64,000 nt of DNA from positions 1 to 64,000 of the forward strand of contig NZ_VXKS01000008.1 of assembly GCF_008711525.1 (NCBI RefSeq), in the 5' to 3' direction. This document shows, in pieces, positions 1-8,599 of this stretch (position 1 is its first letter; every line of letters starts with the position of its first letter). The stretch is from Cysteiniphilum sp. JM-1 (lineage in GTDB: Bacteria; Pseudomonadota; Gammaproteobacteria; Francisellales; Francisellaceae). Both the position numbers and the translations under genes were made by a program. Below the pieces are notes generated by a model that searched no databases, was not told the origin of the DNA, and saw nothing but the letters and a program-made list of their open reading frames with translations.

Positions 1-596
1 CTGACACCAAATAAATCCTCTAACAACTGCTGAGTTCGTTGTTCAGGAATCAAGTGTTGATTTTGCAGATACGTCGTATAGCTTTTTAGGTTATTACCAT
101 ACTGCACTGGCGCATTAATGCCCTCTGGAAAACTTGCCGTCGTATATTTCTGACAATTCGGGCAGCACTTTTTCTCATGACAATATTCAATCACCTTAAG
201 CTTTGGCATTTGAGGTAGATCATGCAACTGGCGTCTTACATAGCCTTGTGCTTTTGTGTCACTTAAATCGCTCTGGCAATGATCGCAACTCGTTACAGAT
301 TTAGTCACGACTTCATCTGGTTTAGCTTGCCCAAGATTGTTACCATTATGACCTCTTTGACCACCTGATTGCTTCTTGGTAGTCTTGGACTTAAGTTTAC
401 CTTTCTCGCTGACACTGCTATTTTTGTTAGGACGTGACAAACCATCGCTTGAAGGCGGCTTTGAGCTGTTACGACTATTCTTAGAAAGCCGCTTCTTAAG
501 TTGCTCAATTTCCTCTTTTAATCGAGCATTTTCACGCTCAAGCGTGTCGATTCTAGCCAATAGCTCTTGAATCATTTTTTCTAGTTTCATATCCAT
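1..596 (-). CDS. IS66-family transposase, N-terminal part (cut by window edge)
   Basis: The reading frame is open from an ATG at 596 (alternative ATG at 590) to the left edge, about 198 codons. The N-terminus is a Leu/Glu-rich coiled coil followed by a Ser/Asn/Lys-rich stretch and a GGQRGHNG motif. Next come two Cys pairs (CDHC, then CCPNC about 50 residues later), the usual layout of the zinc-finger DNA-binding region of IS66 TnpC transposases. The DDE catalytic domain would lie outside the window. No TnpA or TnpB accessory genes lie upstream, so this may be a single-gene IS66 relative. Whether the element is intact cannot be judged from the fragment. It transcribes away from kimA. Confidence 0.85.
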   Translation of the reverse strand, partial: MDMKLEKMIQELLARIDTLERENARLKEEIEQLKKRLSKNSRNSSKPPSSDGLSRPNKNSSVSEKGKLKSKTTKKQSGGQRGHNGNNLGQAKPDEVVTKSVTSCDHCQSDLSDTKAQGYVRRQLHDLPQMPKLKVIEYCHEKKCCPNCQKYTTASFPEGINAPVQYGNNLKSYTTYLQNQHLIPEQRTQQLLEDLFGV

Positions 597-681
597 CTAT
601 CAAATTACGCCATATTTATTTGCAAATGAAAACATCAAATCTGGAAAAATTTCCAAAAATTACTGTTTATCAAAATCTAAC

Positions 682-697
682 CTGCTGGGTAGTTACC
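682..697. repeat. Possible terminal inverted repeat of the IS66-like element
   Basis: The string CTGCTGGGTAGTTACC lies about 90 bases upstream of the transposase start, where the 5' end of the insertion sequence would be expected. It is inferred from position and from a resemblance to GTAACTACCC-type IS66 ends. The other end is outside the window, so the repeat cannot be confirmed here. Confidence 0.25.
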
Positions 698-745
698 TTT
701 TTTTACTTTTTTTCTTTCTCTGTCTTTTTAGATATTCTGCCAACA

Positions 746-774
746 TTGCCTAAAAAATAAAAATAGTGTAAATT
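746..774 (+). promoter_or_regulatory. Putative promoter of the kimA-like gene
   Basis: A -35-like TTGCCT (746-751) is followed after 17 bases by TAAATT (769-774), 40 bases before the ATG at 814. Spacing is ideal and the match to the sigma-70 consensus is fair. The rest of the 600-813 gap is AT-rich and shows nothing else except the possible insertion-sequence end. Confidence 0.4.
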
Positions 775-813
775 CGCGGACTTAACCGATGAGAAACACG
801 ATGGATTTCACTT

Positions 814-2685
814 ATGAAATTAGGACGCATTTTTTTTGGCGACCCTATTCCCAAAGCCCAAGCTGAAGAGCATGCTTTATCAAAAAAACATGCATTAGCT
901 ATTTTTTCTTCCGATGCACTATCCTCCGTAGCATATGCAACTGGTGAGATTTTAACTGTGCTTATCTTAGCAGGTACCGCAGCCCTAGCGATGTCGATGC
1001 ATATCGCTATTTTTATTGCCATTTTGATTGTTGTCGTTGGCGTATCCTACAAACAAGCCATTGATGCTTATCCTGAAGGCGGTGGCGCATACATTGTGGC
1101 ACGCGAGAATTTAGGCACCTTTATGGGGCTTCTTGCCGCAGGTGCGCTGATGCTTGATTATATTTTAACGGTGGCGGTGAGTGTCTCGGCAGGCATTTTA
1201 GCAATTACTTCGGCTTTTCCTGAAGTACAATCACATGCTGAGCTCATGGCTGTTATCGCGATTATTTTTATCATGTGGATGAACCTGCGCGGCATGAAAG
1301 AATCAGCTTCTGCCTTTATGTGGCCAACTTATGCTTTCGTTGTCGTTATATTATCGATGGTTGGCATTGGGCTTTATCGCTATCTCACTGGCAATTTACC
1401 TCCTGTTGATTACTCACATGCGACAGATCTTATGGCGCCATTAACAGGGATCTTAACCTTGACACTCATTCTGCGCGCCTTTTCATCAGGATGTTCAGCA
1501 ATGACGGGAATCGAGGCTGTTGCTAATGGTGTGATGTCATTTAAACAGCCGCGTGCTAAAAACGCATCGATTACCTTAATGGTGTTGATCGTACTCTTGA
1601 TTTCGATGTTTTTAGGAATCTCATTTCTTGCATCTAAACTAGAGTTACAGCCTTTAACCGATCAGAGTTTATTATCGCAAATCGGACACAATATTTTTGG
1701 TGGTGGCGTATTTTATTATCTATTACAAACAGTTACCTGTTTAATCTTATTACTCGCAGCTAACACCTCTTTTGCGGGCTTCCCACTCCTAACTTCAATG
1801 ATTAGTAAAGATGGTTACCTACCAAGACAACTACAAAACGTTGGTGATCGCTTAGCCTTTAGTAATGGTATTTTGGCACTTGCTGTTTTTGCTTGTGTGT
1901 TAATTATTGTCTTTCAAGCCAATACCAGTGCGCTTATTCCGCTATACTCCATTGGTGTATTTTTAGCCTTCACCCTCTGCCAAGCAGGTCTTGTGCGCGT
2001 ATGGTATAACCGTCGTCGCACGGTCAAAAGCTGGTGGATCAAAGCAAGCATCAATAGCTTCGGTTGTCTTTGTACTTTCATTGCCGTCATTGTCGTTATT
2101 GAGTCTAAATTTTTTGAAGGTGCGTGGATTATCATCATTGCTTTGCCGCTATTAATTTTGATGTTTTATCGTATTGCTCACCATTATCGTTTAGCGGATC
2201 AAGAGCTATCATTAAGTGCTGATACCGGTTTAATTGAAACCTCATTACAAAAAGACACACAATTAAAAGTGATTGTGCCTGTATCAAAATTACATAAAGG
2301 CACGATTGCAGCGCTTAGTTTTGCGCGCAAGATATCGCCTGATATCACACCTGTAACCATCAACATCAACCCTGAAAAAACCGCACGCTTACAAAAACAA
2401 TGGAATGAATTAAACTTCCCTGAAGAGCTTGTTGTTTTAGATTCGCAATATCAATCGCTATCAAGACCATTAATCAAGTTTATTCGTCGCACGGATTTAA
2501 CTGAGCCTGAGCGAGGATTGGCTGTCTTGGTTCTTCCTAAAGCAGAAACTACCAAACTATGGCATACATTCCTGCATAATCAAAAAACTGCCCTGTTACG
2601 TTGGGGCTTAAAAAGTGTGAGCAAAACCGAGACCAAAGGCCAAGCACGAATTATTGTTGAAGTTCCTTATCAACTAACTGTTTAG
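814..2685 (+). CDS. KimA-like APC-superfamily potassium transporter
   Basis: A 623-residue membrane protein. The N-terminal motif SSDALSSVAYATGEIL and the following PEGGGAYIVARENLG are typical of the KimA/YdaO branch of the APC superfamily, which imports K+ with protons. About 12 hydrophobic segments fill residues 30-460. The last 150 residues are soluble and probably cytosolic, like the regulatory domain that binds c-di-AMP in Firmicutes; whether this host makes c-di-AMP cannot be seen. Ion specificity is inferred from the family. The gene stands alone and ends facing an unrelated APC permease, with a GGGCG palindrome between them. Confidence 0.8.
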   Translation: MKLGRIFFGDPIPKAQAEEHALSKKHALAIFSSDALSSVAYATGEILTVLILAGTAALAMSMHIAIFIAILIVVVGVSYKQAIDAYPEGGGAYIVARENLGTFMGLLAAGALMLDYILTVAVSVSAGILAITSAFPEVQSHAELMAVIAIIFIMWMNLRGMKESASAFMWPTYAFVVVILSMVGIGLYRYLTGNLPPVDYSHATDLMAPLTGILTLTLILRAFSSGCSAMTGIEAVANGVMSFKQPRAKNASITLMVLIVLLISMFLGISFLASKLELQPLTDQSLLSQIGHNIFGGGVFYYLLQTVTCLILLLAANTSFAGFPLLTSMISKDGYLPRQLQNVGDRLAFSNGILALAVFACVLIIVFQANTSALIPLYSIGVFLAFTLCQAGLVRVWYNRRRTVKSWWIKASINSFGCLCTFIAVIVVIESKFFEGAWIIIIALPLLILMFYRIAHHYRLADQELSLSADTGLIETSLQKDTQLKVIVPVSKLHKGTIAALSFARKISPDITPVTININPEKTARLQKQWNELNFPEELVVLDSQYQSLSRPLIKFIRRTDLTEPERGLAVLVLPKAETTKLWHTFLHNQKTALLRWGLKSVSKTETKGQARIIVEVPYQLTV

Positions 2686-2695
2686 CACAGCTTCC

Positions 2696-2719
2696 TGTAG
2701 GGGCGTATTGTATACGCCC
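2696..2719. repeat. GGGCG palindromic repeat (family C, copy 1)
   Basis: TGTAG is followed by the perfect inverted repeat GGGCGTAT-TGT-ATACGCCC. The palindrome lies between the 3' ends of the convergent kimA-like gene (stop 2685) and the APC permease (stop 2732). Related copies are at 46589, 50408 and 53664. It could act as a bidirectional transcription stop or mRNA 3' stabiliser, although no U-tract follows. Confidence 0.75.
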
Positions 2720-2731
2720 AGATATATATTA

Positions 2732-4234
2732 TTAATCTTCAATCACTCGATTTAAATCACCATGCTCTTTACACATTGCAACATAAGACTTAGTCGTGAT
2801 TAATATATAAAAAATGATAGATATAATTGCAACAAACCAGATATTTGGCACGATATACAATAACCATAGGTAAGCAATAAATGGCAGAATAAACAATAGT
2901 AGTTTTTGCACGCCAACTTTATGCTGTACGAAAGCATAGATAATCAACAAGATAGTTAATGAGCCATTAACTAGCATTAAATCATGGCTTGGAATTGTGA
3001 GCATGATAAGCCCTAAAATCACAAAGACGACCAACCCTAACCAGCGTGTTTTAGGCGCAATTGCTCCCATACTAATCGGTGCTGCCATATAGCCAACAAC
3101 ATGATAACCAGTGACCACAACCATCAACGCCGCCCAGCTCTCGGCATTAAATAAGACAATTGCTGCTAATACCCAGTTAATCATCATTGAGCGCTTTGAG
3201 AAGTTATACACTGGATCAAGTTTAGCAATCCAACGCGGCATTTGCCCTTCTGCTGACATTGCATAAAGCATGCGCGATGAAGCGCCAAGATAGGTATATC
3301 CCGTGCCAGATGGACTGACCACACTATCCGCCAATAACAAAATAGCTAAGAAATTCAAACCTAATAACATGGCTAAATTCAATAATGGTGATGAGAAGTT
3401 CATGCCCTGCCAGCCACCATTTTTAACCAAAAGCTCATGTGGAACGGCTGCCATAAAAGCATACTGTAAGCCCATATAAACGATCAAAATAATAAAGATC
3501 GACAAGATAATAGACAACGGCACATTACGTTTTGGATTTTTAATCTCACTGGCAAACGAGACACTGATCTGAAAGCCATTAAATGAGTAAATCAATCCCG
3601 CACCAATAATTGCCATCACCGCACTGCTAAAGCCATAATCACCATTTGTTGGTAAATTAAAGTTGTTACTCAATCCTGAGTGATCAAATGCGGCAATCAA
3701 AAAAACAGCGATGGCAAATAATGGCGTGAAAACCTTAAGCACAGTGACCACATTGTTTACTCGTGTTAACAACTTAATGCCGTAAAAGTTCACGATCAAG
3801 TAGACAAACAAAATACCTAAAGCTAAAAACTTACCACCATAAGTTAATACATGATTCTGCATCAACGCATCTGATCCAATCGCTGCAGATAAGTACTGCG
3901 TTGTTGCTTGTGCCTCAGTGGCAATCACCACCATAATGCCAAACCAGTTAGCAAATGCAAACGGCATACCAAAGATGCCATTGTGTGATAACGCGCTTGA
4001 TCGTGTTGTCGCACCACGCACTGGATAAACCGCAACAACCTTTGCCAAACATAAGCCAACTAATAAGACTAAAATAGCTGCTAGAATCCATGCAAGAAAC
4101 GCCCAGTTTCCTGCGATTTTTGCGGTTAATTGCGCACTAAAGAGCCAGCCTGAGCCGACCATACAAGTGGCACTTAATAAAGTTGCACTTAATAGTGATA
4201 CGCCTGATTTTTTTGGTGTGAACTCTGCACCCAT
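2732..4234 (-). CDS. APC-family amino acid permease
   Basis: A 500-residue protein with about 12 hydrophobic spans. The N-terminal pattern (LLSATCMVGSGWLF) corresponds to the unwound G-S-G substrate-binding segment of helix 1 in the APC fold. A GLIYSFNGFQISVSFASEIKNPKRNVP stretch near residue 215 matches helix 6 and the following E-x-K-NP-R-x-P loop of amino acid/polyamine antiporters and symporters. The substrate cannot be read from the sequence; aspartate- or glutamate-type symporters are among the closest in style. It is a single gene, convergent with the kimA-like gene, with about 270 bases of AT-rich upstream DNA before yhiN. Confidence 0.75.
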   Translation of the reverse strand: MGAEFTPKKSGVSLLSATLLSATCMVGSGWLFSAQLTAKIAGNWAFLAWILAAILVLLVGLCLAKVVAVYPVRGATTRSSALSHNGIFGMPFAFANWFGIMVVIATEAQATTQYLSAAIGSDALMQNHVLTYGGKFLALGILFVYLIVNFYGIKLLTRVNNVVTVLKVFTPLFAIAVFLIAAFDHSGLSNNFNLPTNGDYGFSSAVMAIIGAGLIYSFNGFQISVSFASEIKNPKRNVPLSIILSIFIILIVYMGLQYAFMAAVPHELLVKNGGWQGMNFSSPLLNLAMLLGLNFLAILLLADSVVSPSGTGYTYLGASSRMLYAMSAEGQMPRWIAKLDPVYNFSKRSMMINWVLAAIVLFNAESWAALMVVVTGYHVVGYMAAPISMGAIAPKTRWLGLVVFVILGLIMLTIPSHDLMLVNGSLTILLIIYAFVQHKVGVQKLLLFILPFIAYLWLLYIVPNIWFVAIISIIFYILITTKSYVAMCKEHGDLNRVIED

Positions 4235-4500
4235 ATTCCTCTTCCCTCTTTTAATTCTATTATTTACATTCGTTTTTATACCTTATAAATATCACAGTGC
4301 CACAAACCTCCTTTAACGAGCATTGACGATAGATATATGTTTTAAAATACAGCATTATTTTTGCCAAATACATGCCGCCCCAAGCCGACAGACTATAGCG
4401 TTATTTTTATGGCTTGTAAATATGTAACAATATGTAATAGATAAATTAACTATTTCAAAATGATTAACTTTAAATCAAATTGATTATTTATAAATCAGAA

Positions 4501-5697
4501 TCATGCGAATTGACCAGCAGCCCACCCTGATGCCCATGCCCATTGAAAGTTATATCCACCAAGCCATCCGGCGACATCAACGACCTCGCCAATGAAATAA
4601 AGTCCTTTAATTCTGTGAGTTTCCATTGTTTTTGAAGATATTTCATCACAACTCACCCCACCTTTGGTGACTTCAGCTGTGCGATATCCTTCCGTACCAC
4701 ACGGTTTTATCTGCCATGATTGTAAGCATTGCATCATCTGCTCGATTTCACTATTAGAAAGATCTGCGAGCTTCTTATTAAGTAATAATTCATCCACAAA
4801 TAAAGGCAACAGCCTTTTAGGTAGGTAATTTTCTAACAGTGATTTTAGGAGTGTGGCACCTTGTGATTTTTTGTGCACATGAAGCAATTCACTTAATGAG
4901 TTTATTTCTGGCAATAAGTTAATGTGCAAATAATCTCCCAGTTGCCAATAAGATGAGATCTGCAGCATCACAGGTCCACTTAAGCCGCGATGTGTAAAGA
5001 GTAAATTCTCACGAAAACTCTGATTATTACAACTGACCTCAGTAAATACAGAAACGCCTGAAAGCTCAGCATATTTTAATTTATCATGCTCACCAAGCAC
5101 AAAGGGCACTAATGCCGCTGAAGTTGGCAGCACTTGAAGACCAAACTGGCGCGCAATCTCATAGCCAAAGCCTGAGGCGCCCATCGTTGGGATTGAGAGC
5201 CCTCCTGTAGCAATAACAACAGACTCGGCATGATAATCACCTGCGGTTGTTTTAACATAAAACCCAAGCTCAGCTGGTGCAACTTGATCACATTGGCGCA
5301 GCTGATTAACTGTTGTATTTAGTTTAATTTCAACCTTATATTTACGGCATTCATTTAGAAAAATATCAACGATTTCATGTGACTTACCATCACAGAAAAG
5401 CTGCCCCAAGGTTTTCTCATGGTAATTCAGCTGATAAGTGTCAACCAATGCGATAAAATCCCATTGCGTATAACGCGTTAAGGCAGACTTACAAAAATGT
5501 GGATTTTGTGATAAAAAGCGCGCCGGCTCAACATAATAATTCGTGAAATTACAGCGTCCGCCACCTGACATAAGTATCTTCTTCCCAACCTTATTAGCAT
5601 GATCAAGAACCAATACTTTGCGCCCTCTTTTCGCCGCCTCAATCGCACACATAAGTCCTGAGGCACCCGCCCCAATAACAATAACATCTACTTTCAT
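4501..5697 (-). CDS. yhiN: HI0933/YhiN-family flavoprotein (NAD(P)/FAD-dependent oxidoreductase)
   Basis: A 398-residue soluble flavoprotein. The N-terminal Rossmann motif is VIGAGASGLMCAIEAAKRG, followed by KVGKKILMSGGGRCNFTN, the hallmark of the HI0933/YhiN family. A second family block, GGVSCDEIS...GLYFIGEVVDVAGWLGGYNFQWAWASG, closes the FAD site at the C-terminus. The reaction of this family is not established. Its ATG (5697) shares one base with the nagA stop codon (TAATG), indicating translational coupling as the last gene of nagB-II-nagA-yhiN. This placement suggests, but does not prove, a link to amino-sugar metabolism. Confidence 0.88.
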   Translation of the reverse strand: MKVDVIVIGAGASGLMCAIEAAKRGRKVLVLDHANKVGKKILMSGGGRCNFTNYYVEPARFLSQNPHFCKSALTRYTQWDFIALVDTYQLNYHEKTLGQLFCDGKSHEIVDIFLNECRKYKVEIKLNTTVNQLRQCDQVAPAELGFYVKTTAGDYHAESVVIATGGLSIPTMGASGFGYEIARQFGLQVLPTSAALVPFVLGEHDKLKYAELSGVSVFTEVSCNNQSFRENLLFTHRGLSGPVMLQISSYWQLGDYLHINLLPEINSLSELLHVHKKSQGATLLKSLLENYLPKRLLPLFVDELLLNKKLADLSNSEIEQMMQCLQSWQIKPCGTEGYRTAEVTKGGVSCDEISSKTMETHRIKGLYFIGEVVDVAGWLGGYNFQWAWASGWAAGQFA

Positions 5698-6845
5698 TAT
5701 GACGCTTTAAATACTTGCTTAATCTGGAAATGCTTATCAACAACGACCAAATCAGCATCCGCCCCTTTTTTGATATCCCCTTTATAATGATGCATATTAA
5801 GACTCTTTGCGGCATTATAGCTCGTCATCTTAACAATTTCCGGCAAACTGCAGTCACTATATGTGAGCATGTTTTTTAATGCATTATTCATCGTCAACAC
5901 ACTACCGGCTAATACACCATTTTCTAGTCGTGCTTCATTATTTTTGACAATTACTTTCTGCCCACCAAGATCAAACACACCCTCGCCATGAGCTTGTGCT
6001 GACATCGCATCAGTGACCAAAAGAATACCATCCGCTCCTTTTACGCGATAAACCATATCAACGATTTCAGGTGCTAGATGCACGCCATCAACAATCAGCT
6101 CGGCAACAATCTTCTCTGACATTAATAAAGCCGTTGCTGCTCCTGGTTTACGGTGATCAATGCCACTCATCGCATTAAATAAATGCGTCGCTTGAGAACA
6201 GCCTCGATCAATTGCTGCTAGTGCCTCTTTTGCAGTGCAATTGGTGTGTCCAACCGAAGCAATCATTTGCTCACTAACACACCAATCAATCACCTGATTA
6301 GCACCCAACATCTCTGGCGCAAGTGTGATTTTTTTAACAAGGTTATTTGCCTTATGTTGCCAGCTTTTAAGCTTGGCAATCGAAGACTCTTGCAAAAACG
6401 CAGGGTTTTGCGCACCAATTTTATCCGGTGAAATAAAAGGTCCCTCTAAATGCACACCTAAGATATTGGCAAAGTGTCGACCATGAGCATGCGACTTATT
6501 AAAGTCAGCGACATTATTCAATGCTTTACTAATTGCAGCTTCAGTTTGGGTCATGGTCGTTGCCAAAAATGAAGTAACCCCTTGGCGATACAAGGATGAT
6601 GTAATCACTTTTAAGGACTCAATTTCACCATCCATCACATCACAGCCACAACTGCCATGAATATGGGTATCAATAAATCCCGGAATCACCTTATCACTTT
6701 GGTGGTATTCGACGATGGGCAAATGTGAAAAGCTCGAGTGTGGCTCACCAACTGCCATGATTTTGCCACATTCAACGGCAATTTCGCCTTCTAGAACAGC
6801 ATCTTTAGTGACGATTTGGGCGCCTGTTATTCGATAACTTTGCAT
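5697..6845 (-). CDS. nagA: N-acetylglucosamine-6-phosphate deacetylase
   Basis: NagA removes the acetyl group from GlcNAc-6-phosphate to give glucosamine-6-phosphate in the cytoplasm. The metallohydrolase signatures are all present: DTHIHG (His-x-His) near residue 60, HLEGPFIS (metal-binding Glu), SVGHTN, ATHLFNAM, and LVTDAMSA with the catalytic Asp. Length (382) matches the family. A GTG three bases upstream (6848) is an alternative start; the ATG at 6845 follows the nagB-II stop almost directly. Product and substrate fit the upstream deaminase and the chitinase at 15-17 kb. No dedicated GlcNAc transporter or kinase lies nearby. Confidence 0.92.
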   Translation of the reverse strand: MQSYRITGAQIVTKDAVLEGEIAVECGKIMAVGEPHSSFSHLPIVEYHQSDKVIPGFIDTHIHGSCGCDVMDGEIESLKVITSSLYRQGVTSFLATTMTQTEAAISKALNNVADFNKSHAHGRHFANILGVHLEGPFISPDKIGAQNPAFLQESSIAKLKSWQHKANNLVKKITLAPEMLGANQVIDWCVSEQMIASVGHTNCTAKEALAAIDRGCSQATHLFNAMSGIDHRKPGAATALLMSEKIVAELIVDGVHLAPEIVDMVYRVKGADGILLVTDAMSAQAHGEGVFDLGGQKVIVKNNEARLENGVLAGSVLTMNNALKNMLTYSDCSLPEIVKMTSYNAAKSLNMHHYKGDIKKGADADLVVVDKHFQIKQVFKAS

Positions 6846-6848
6846 CAC

Positions 6849-7880
6849 TTACACCGTTTGTGTCACTTTATTGAGGTTCTCTGGCTGGTCTGGATTTAAG
6901 CCACGTGCTGTAGCAAGCTTAGCTGCCATGGTATAAAAGCTTTGAATCAACAAAATCGGATCCAATAATGGATGCAAGCTTTTGGTTGTTTCAAGGTTAT
7001 GCGTACTATTAACATGTCGTGATCCAGGCATGGCAAACATCACATTAGCACCCATTTGATGCATTTTTTGCGCCAACTCGATTGTGCCCTTAGCTGATGC
7101 ATCATTTTGTGCAAAAACCAAGGTTGGGAATGATTTTTTAATCAAAGCAAATGGACCATGCAGCACTTCAGCTGAGCTAAACGGCTCTGAATGCAAGCAT
7201 GCTGTTTCTTTAAGCTTCAAAGCGGCTTCTTGAGCGATTGCATAACCATAACCACGACCAATAACATAGGCATCTTGTTCATCTTTTAACGCATCAATCA
7301 CCACTTGCCAATCAAGATTCGCCGCTAAGGACAAATACTCAGGTAATGCATTAAGCGCTTCTTGCAAGACCTTATCTTCAGTATAAATAGCGATAAACTG
7401 TGCCAAAGCAGTCAACGCACAAATATAACTTTTGGTTGCAGCAACCGCCTTTTCTTCTCCTGCCAAGAGTGGTACGACAAAACGTGCTGCATTTGCCAAT
7501 GGCGAACCTTCGACATTAACTAAGGCGACAGTCGTTGCCTGATTTTTTACACTTAAGAATGATTGCACTAAATCAGGGCTTTTACCTGATTGTGAAATAC
7601 CTAAAAAAAGACTATTTGCCACCGCTGTTTGACTTTGGTAAATCGTATAAATAGATGGCGCAATCGATGCCGTAACCAATCCTATTTTACTTTCTAGCAA
7701 GTATTTCGCATAGGTTGCTGCGTGATCCGAGCTGCCGCGAGCAACGGTTGCTGCAAATGCTGGCGGATATTTCTTAAGATGCGCGCATATTTCTTGCCAA
7801 ATCTTTGTATTATACTGTAATTGCTCAGCAACTTTTGAAGGCGCTGACAACGCCTCTTGATACATAATTGTTTTAGACAT
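6849..7880 (-). CDS. Glucosamine-6-phosphate deaminase, NagB-II (SIS-domain) type
   Basis: A 343-residue protein with two SIS sugar-isomerase domains. ARGSSDHAATYAKY and GISQSGKSPD mark the first phosphosugar site. ALKLKETACLHSEPFSSAEVLHGPFA is the C-terminal segment shared with GlmS isomerase and NagB-II. It lacks the glutaminase domain of GlmS, and its pairing with nagA supports deamination of glucosamine-6-phosphate to fructose-6-phosphate. The start has a strong Shine-Dalgarno (AAGGGGGAAGG). It is first in the nagB-II-nagA-yhiN operon, and its probable promoter uses the end of a family-B repeat arm. Confidence 0.87.
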   Translation of the reverse strand: MSKTIMYQEALSAPSKVAEQLQYNTKIWQEICAHLKKYPPAFAATVARGSSDHAATYAKYLLESKIGLVTASIAPSIYTIYQSQTAVANSLFLGISQSGKSPDLVQSFLSVKNQATTVALVNVEGSPLANAARFVVPLLAGEEKAVAATKSYICALTALAQFIAIYTEDKVLQEALNALPEYLSLAANLDWQVVIDALKDEQDAYVIGRGYGYAIAQEAALKLKETACLHSEPFSSAEVLHGPFALIKKSFPTLVFAQNDASAKGTIELAQKMHQMGANVMFAMPGSRHVNSTHNLETTKSLHPLLDPILLIQSFYTMAAKLATARGLNPDQPENLNKVTQTV

Positions 7881-7910
7881 AAACCTTCCCCCTTAATAAT
7901 AAGAGAAACT

Positions 7911-7940
7911 ATTGTAGCAATTTAAACATAGCCATCACAA
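7911..7940 (-). promoter_or_regulatory. Putative nagB-II promoter using a family-B repeat end
   Basis: On the minus strand TTGTGA (7940-7935) is followed after 18 bases by TACAAT (7916-7911), about 30 bases before the nagB-II ATG. The -35-like hexamer lies inside the end of the repeat arm at 7928-7984, while the -10 lies in host sequence. No expression data are available; this is inference from spacing and position. Confidence 0.4.
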
Positions 7941-7984
7941 AACATTTTACAGAGTTTTTTTGTATGGCATTTTTCGCGCTTTTT
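7928..7984 (-). repeat. Family-B repeat, single arm
   Basis: Begins ATAGCCATCACAAAACATTT and continues through ACAGAG and TTTTTCGCGCTTTT. It aligns along its whole length with the left arm of the full copy at 9531 (ATACCCATCGCAAACCAATT, ACAGCA, CTTTTCGCACTTTT). The second arm is missing and the sequence ends at the stop codon of the ferritin-like gene, so this looks like a truncated copy. Confidence 0.6.
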
Positions 7985-8426
7985 AAAACGGTCTTTTAAG
8001 CATCTTTTCAACTTCACCAATATGCGTCTCTTCTTCAACGATAAGACCACGTGCATACTCTTCCAAAATGATGGATTTTGCTTCTTCTGCCAATGCTAAA
8101 AGCTCACGATATAGTTTTAACGCACCGTGCTCGTGCTCTAAACTTTCCGTTAAAATCTCATCAATATTATGCTTATGTGTTTCGGTTAAAGGTGCAATTT
8201 TAAGTGATGGATGTTCACCAAAATGGGTGATCATCTCACCAGCTTGCGTTGCATGCGTTAGACTCTCTTGTGCTTGCGCACGCATCCAACTGACAATTGG
8301 AATTCTGCCATGACCAATAATCATTAATGAATAATGCGTATAACGAACAACACCTGCCATCTCATGCTCAAGGATTGCGTTTAAAGCTTGAAAAATTTTA
8401 TCCTTTTTTACAGCAACTAATTCCAT
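7983..8426 (-). CDS. Ferritin-like (bacterioferritin-type) four-helix protein
   Basis: A 147-residue, mostly helical protein with carboxylate and histidine positions spaced as in diiron four-helix bundles: E20/E22 in helix A, E54 with H58 in helix B, an acidic helix C (E94, E97-H98-E99), and E131-E132-E133 with H135 in helix D. This fits the bacterioferritin/Dps-like ferritin superfamily, which oxidises and stores iron. The heme-ligating Met of classical Bfr is not obvious, so I do not assign the bfr symbol. The start is preceded by AGGAGAAACACA, a good Shine-Dalgarno. The gene stands alone, divergent from the TerC gene. Confidence 0.8.
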   Translation of the reverse strand: MELVAVKKDKIFQALNAILEHEMAGVVRYTHYSLMIIGHGRIPIVSWMRAQAQESLTHATQAGEMITHFGEHPSLKIAPLTETHKHNIDEILTESLEHEHGALKLYRELLALAEEAKSIILEEYARGLIVEEETHIGEVEKMLKRPF

Positions 8427-8599
8427 TGTGTTTCTCCTGTGTATTTTAGTTGTGTTCTTGCGCTTTCAAAGTCTGCCACAAGCTGATTGCTAAAAACAAG
8501 TTAAAATAACTTAAAAATAATTGCCGTAGCAAGTTTACATATAATGCCATATGCATTTATCATTTGTGCCGTCATTATACATTAAAGAGGATACCTAGA

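Noticed and set aside
8427-8599. Possible manganese (yybP-ykoY) riboswitch ahead of terC
   Set aside because: None of the conserved riboswitch segments are present; the region looks like an ordinary divergent promoter area.
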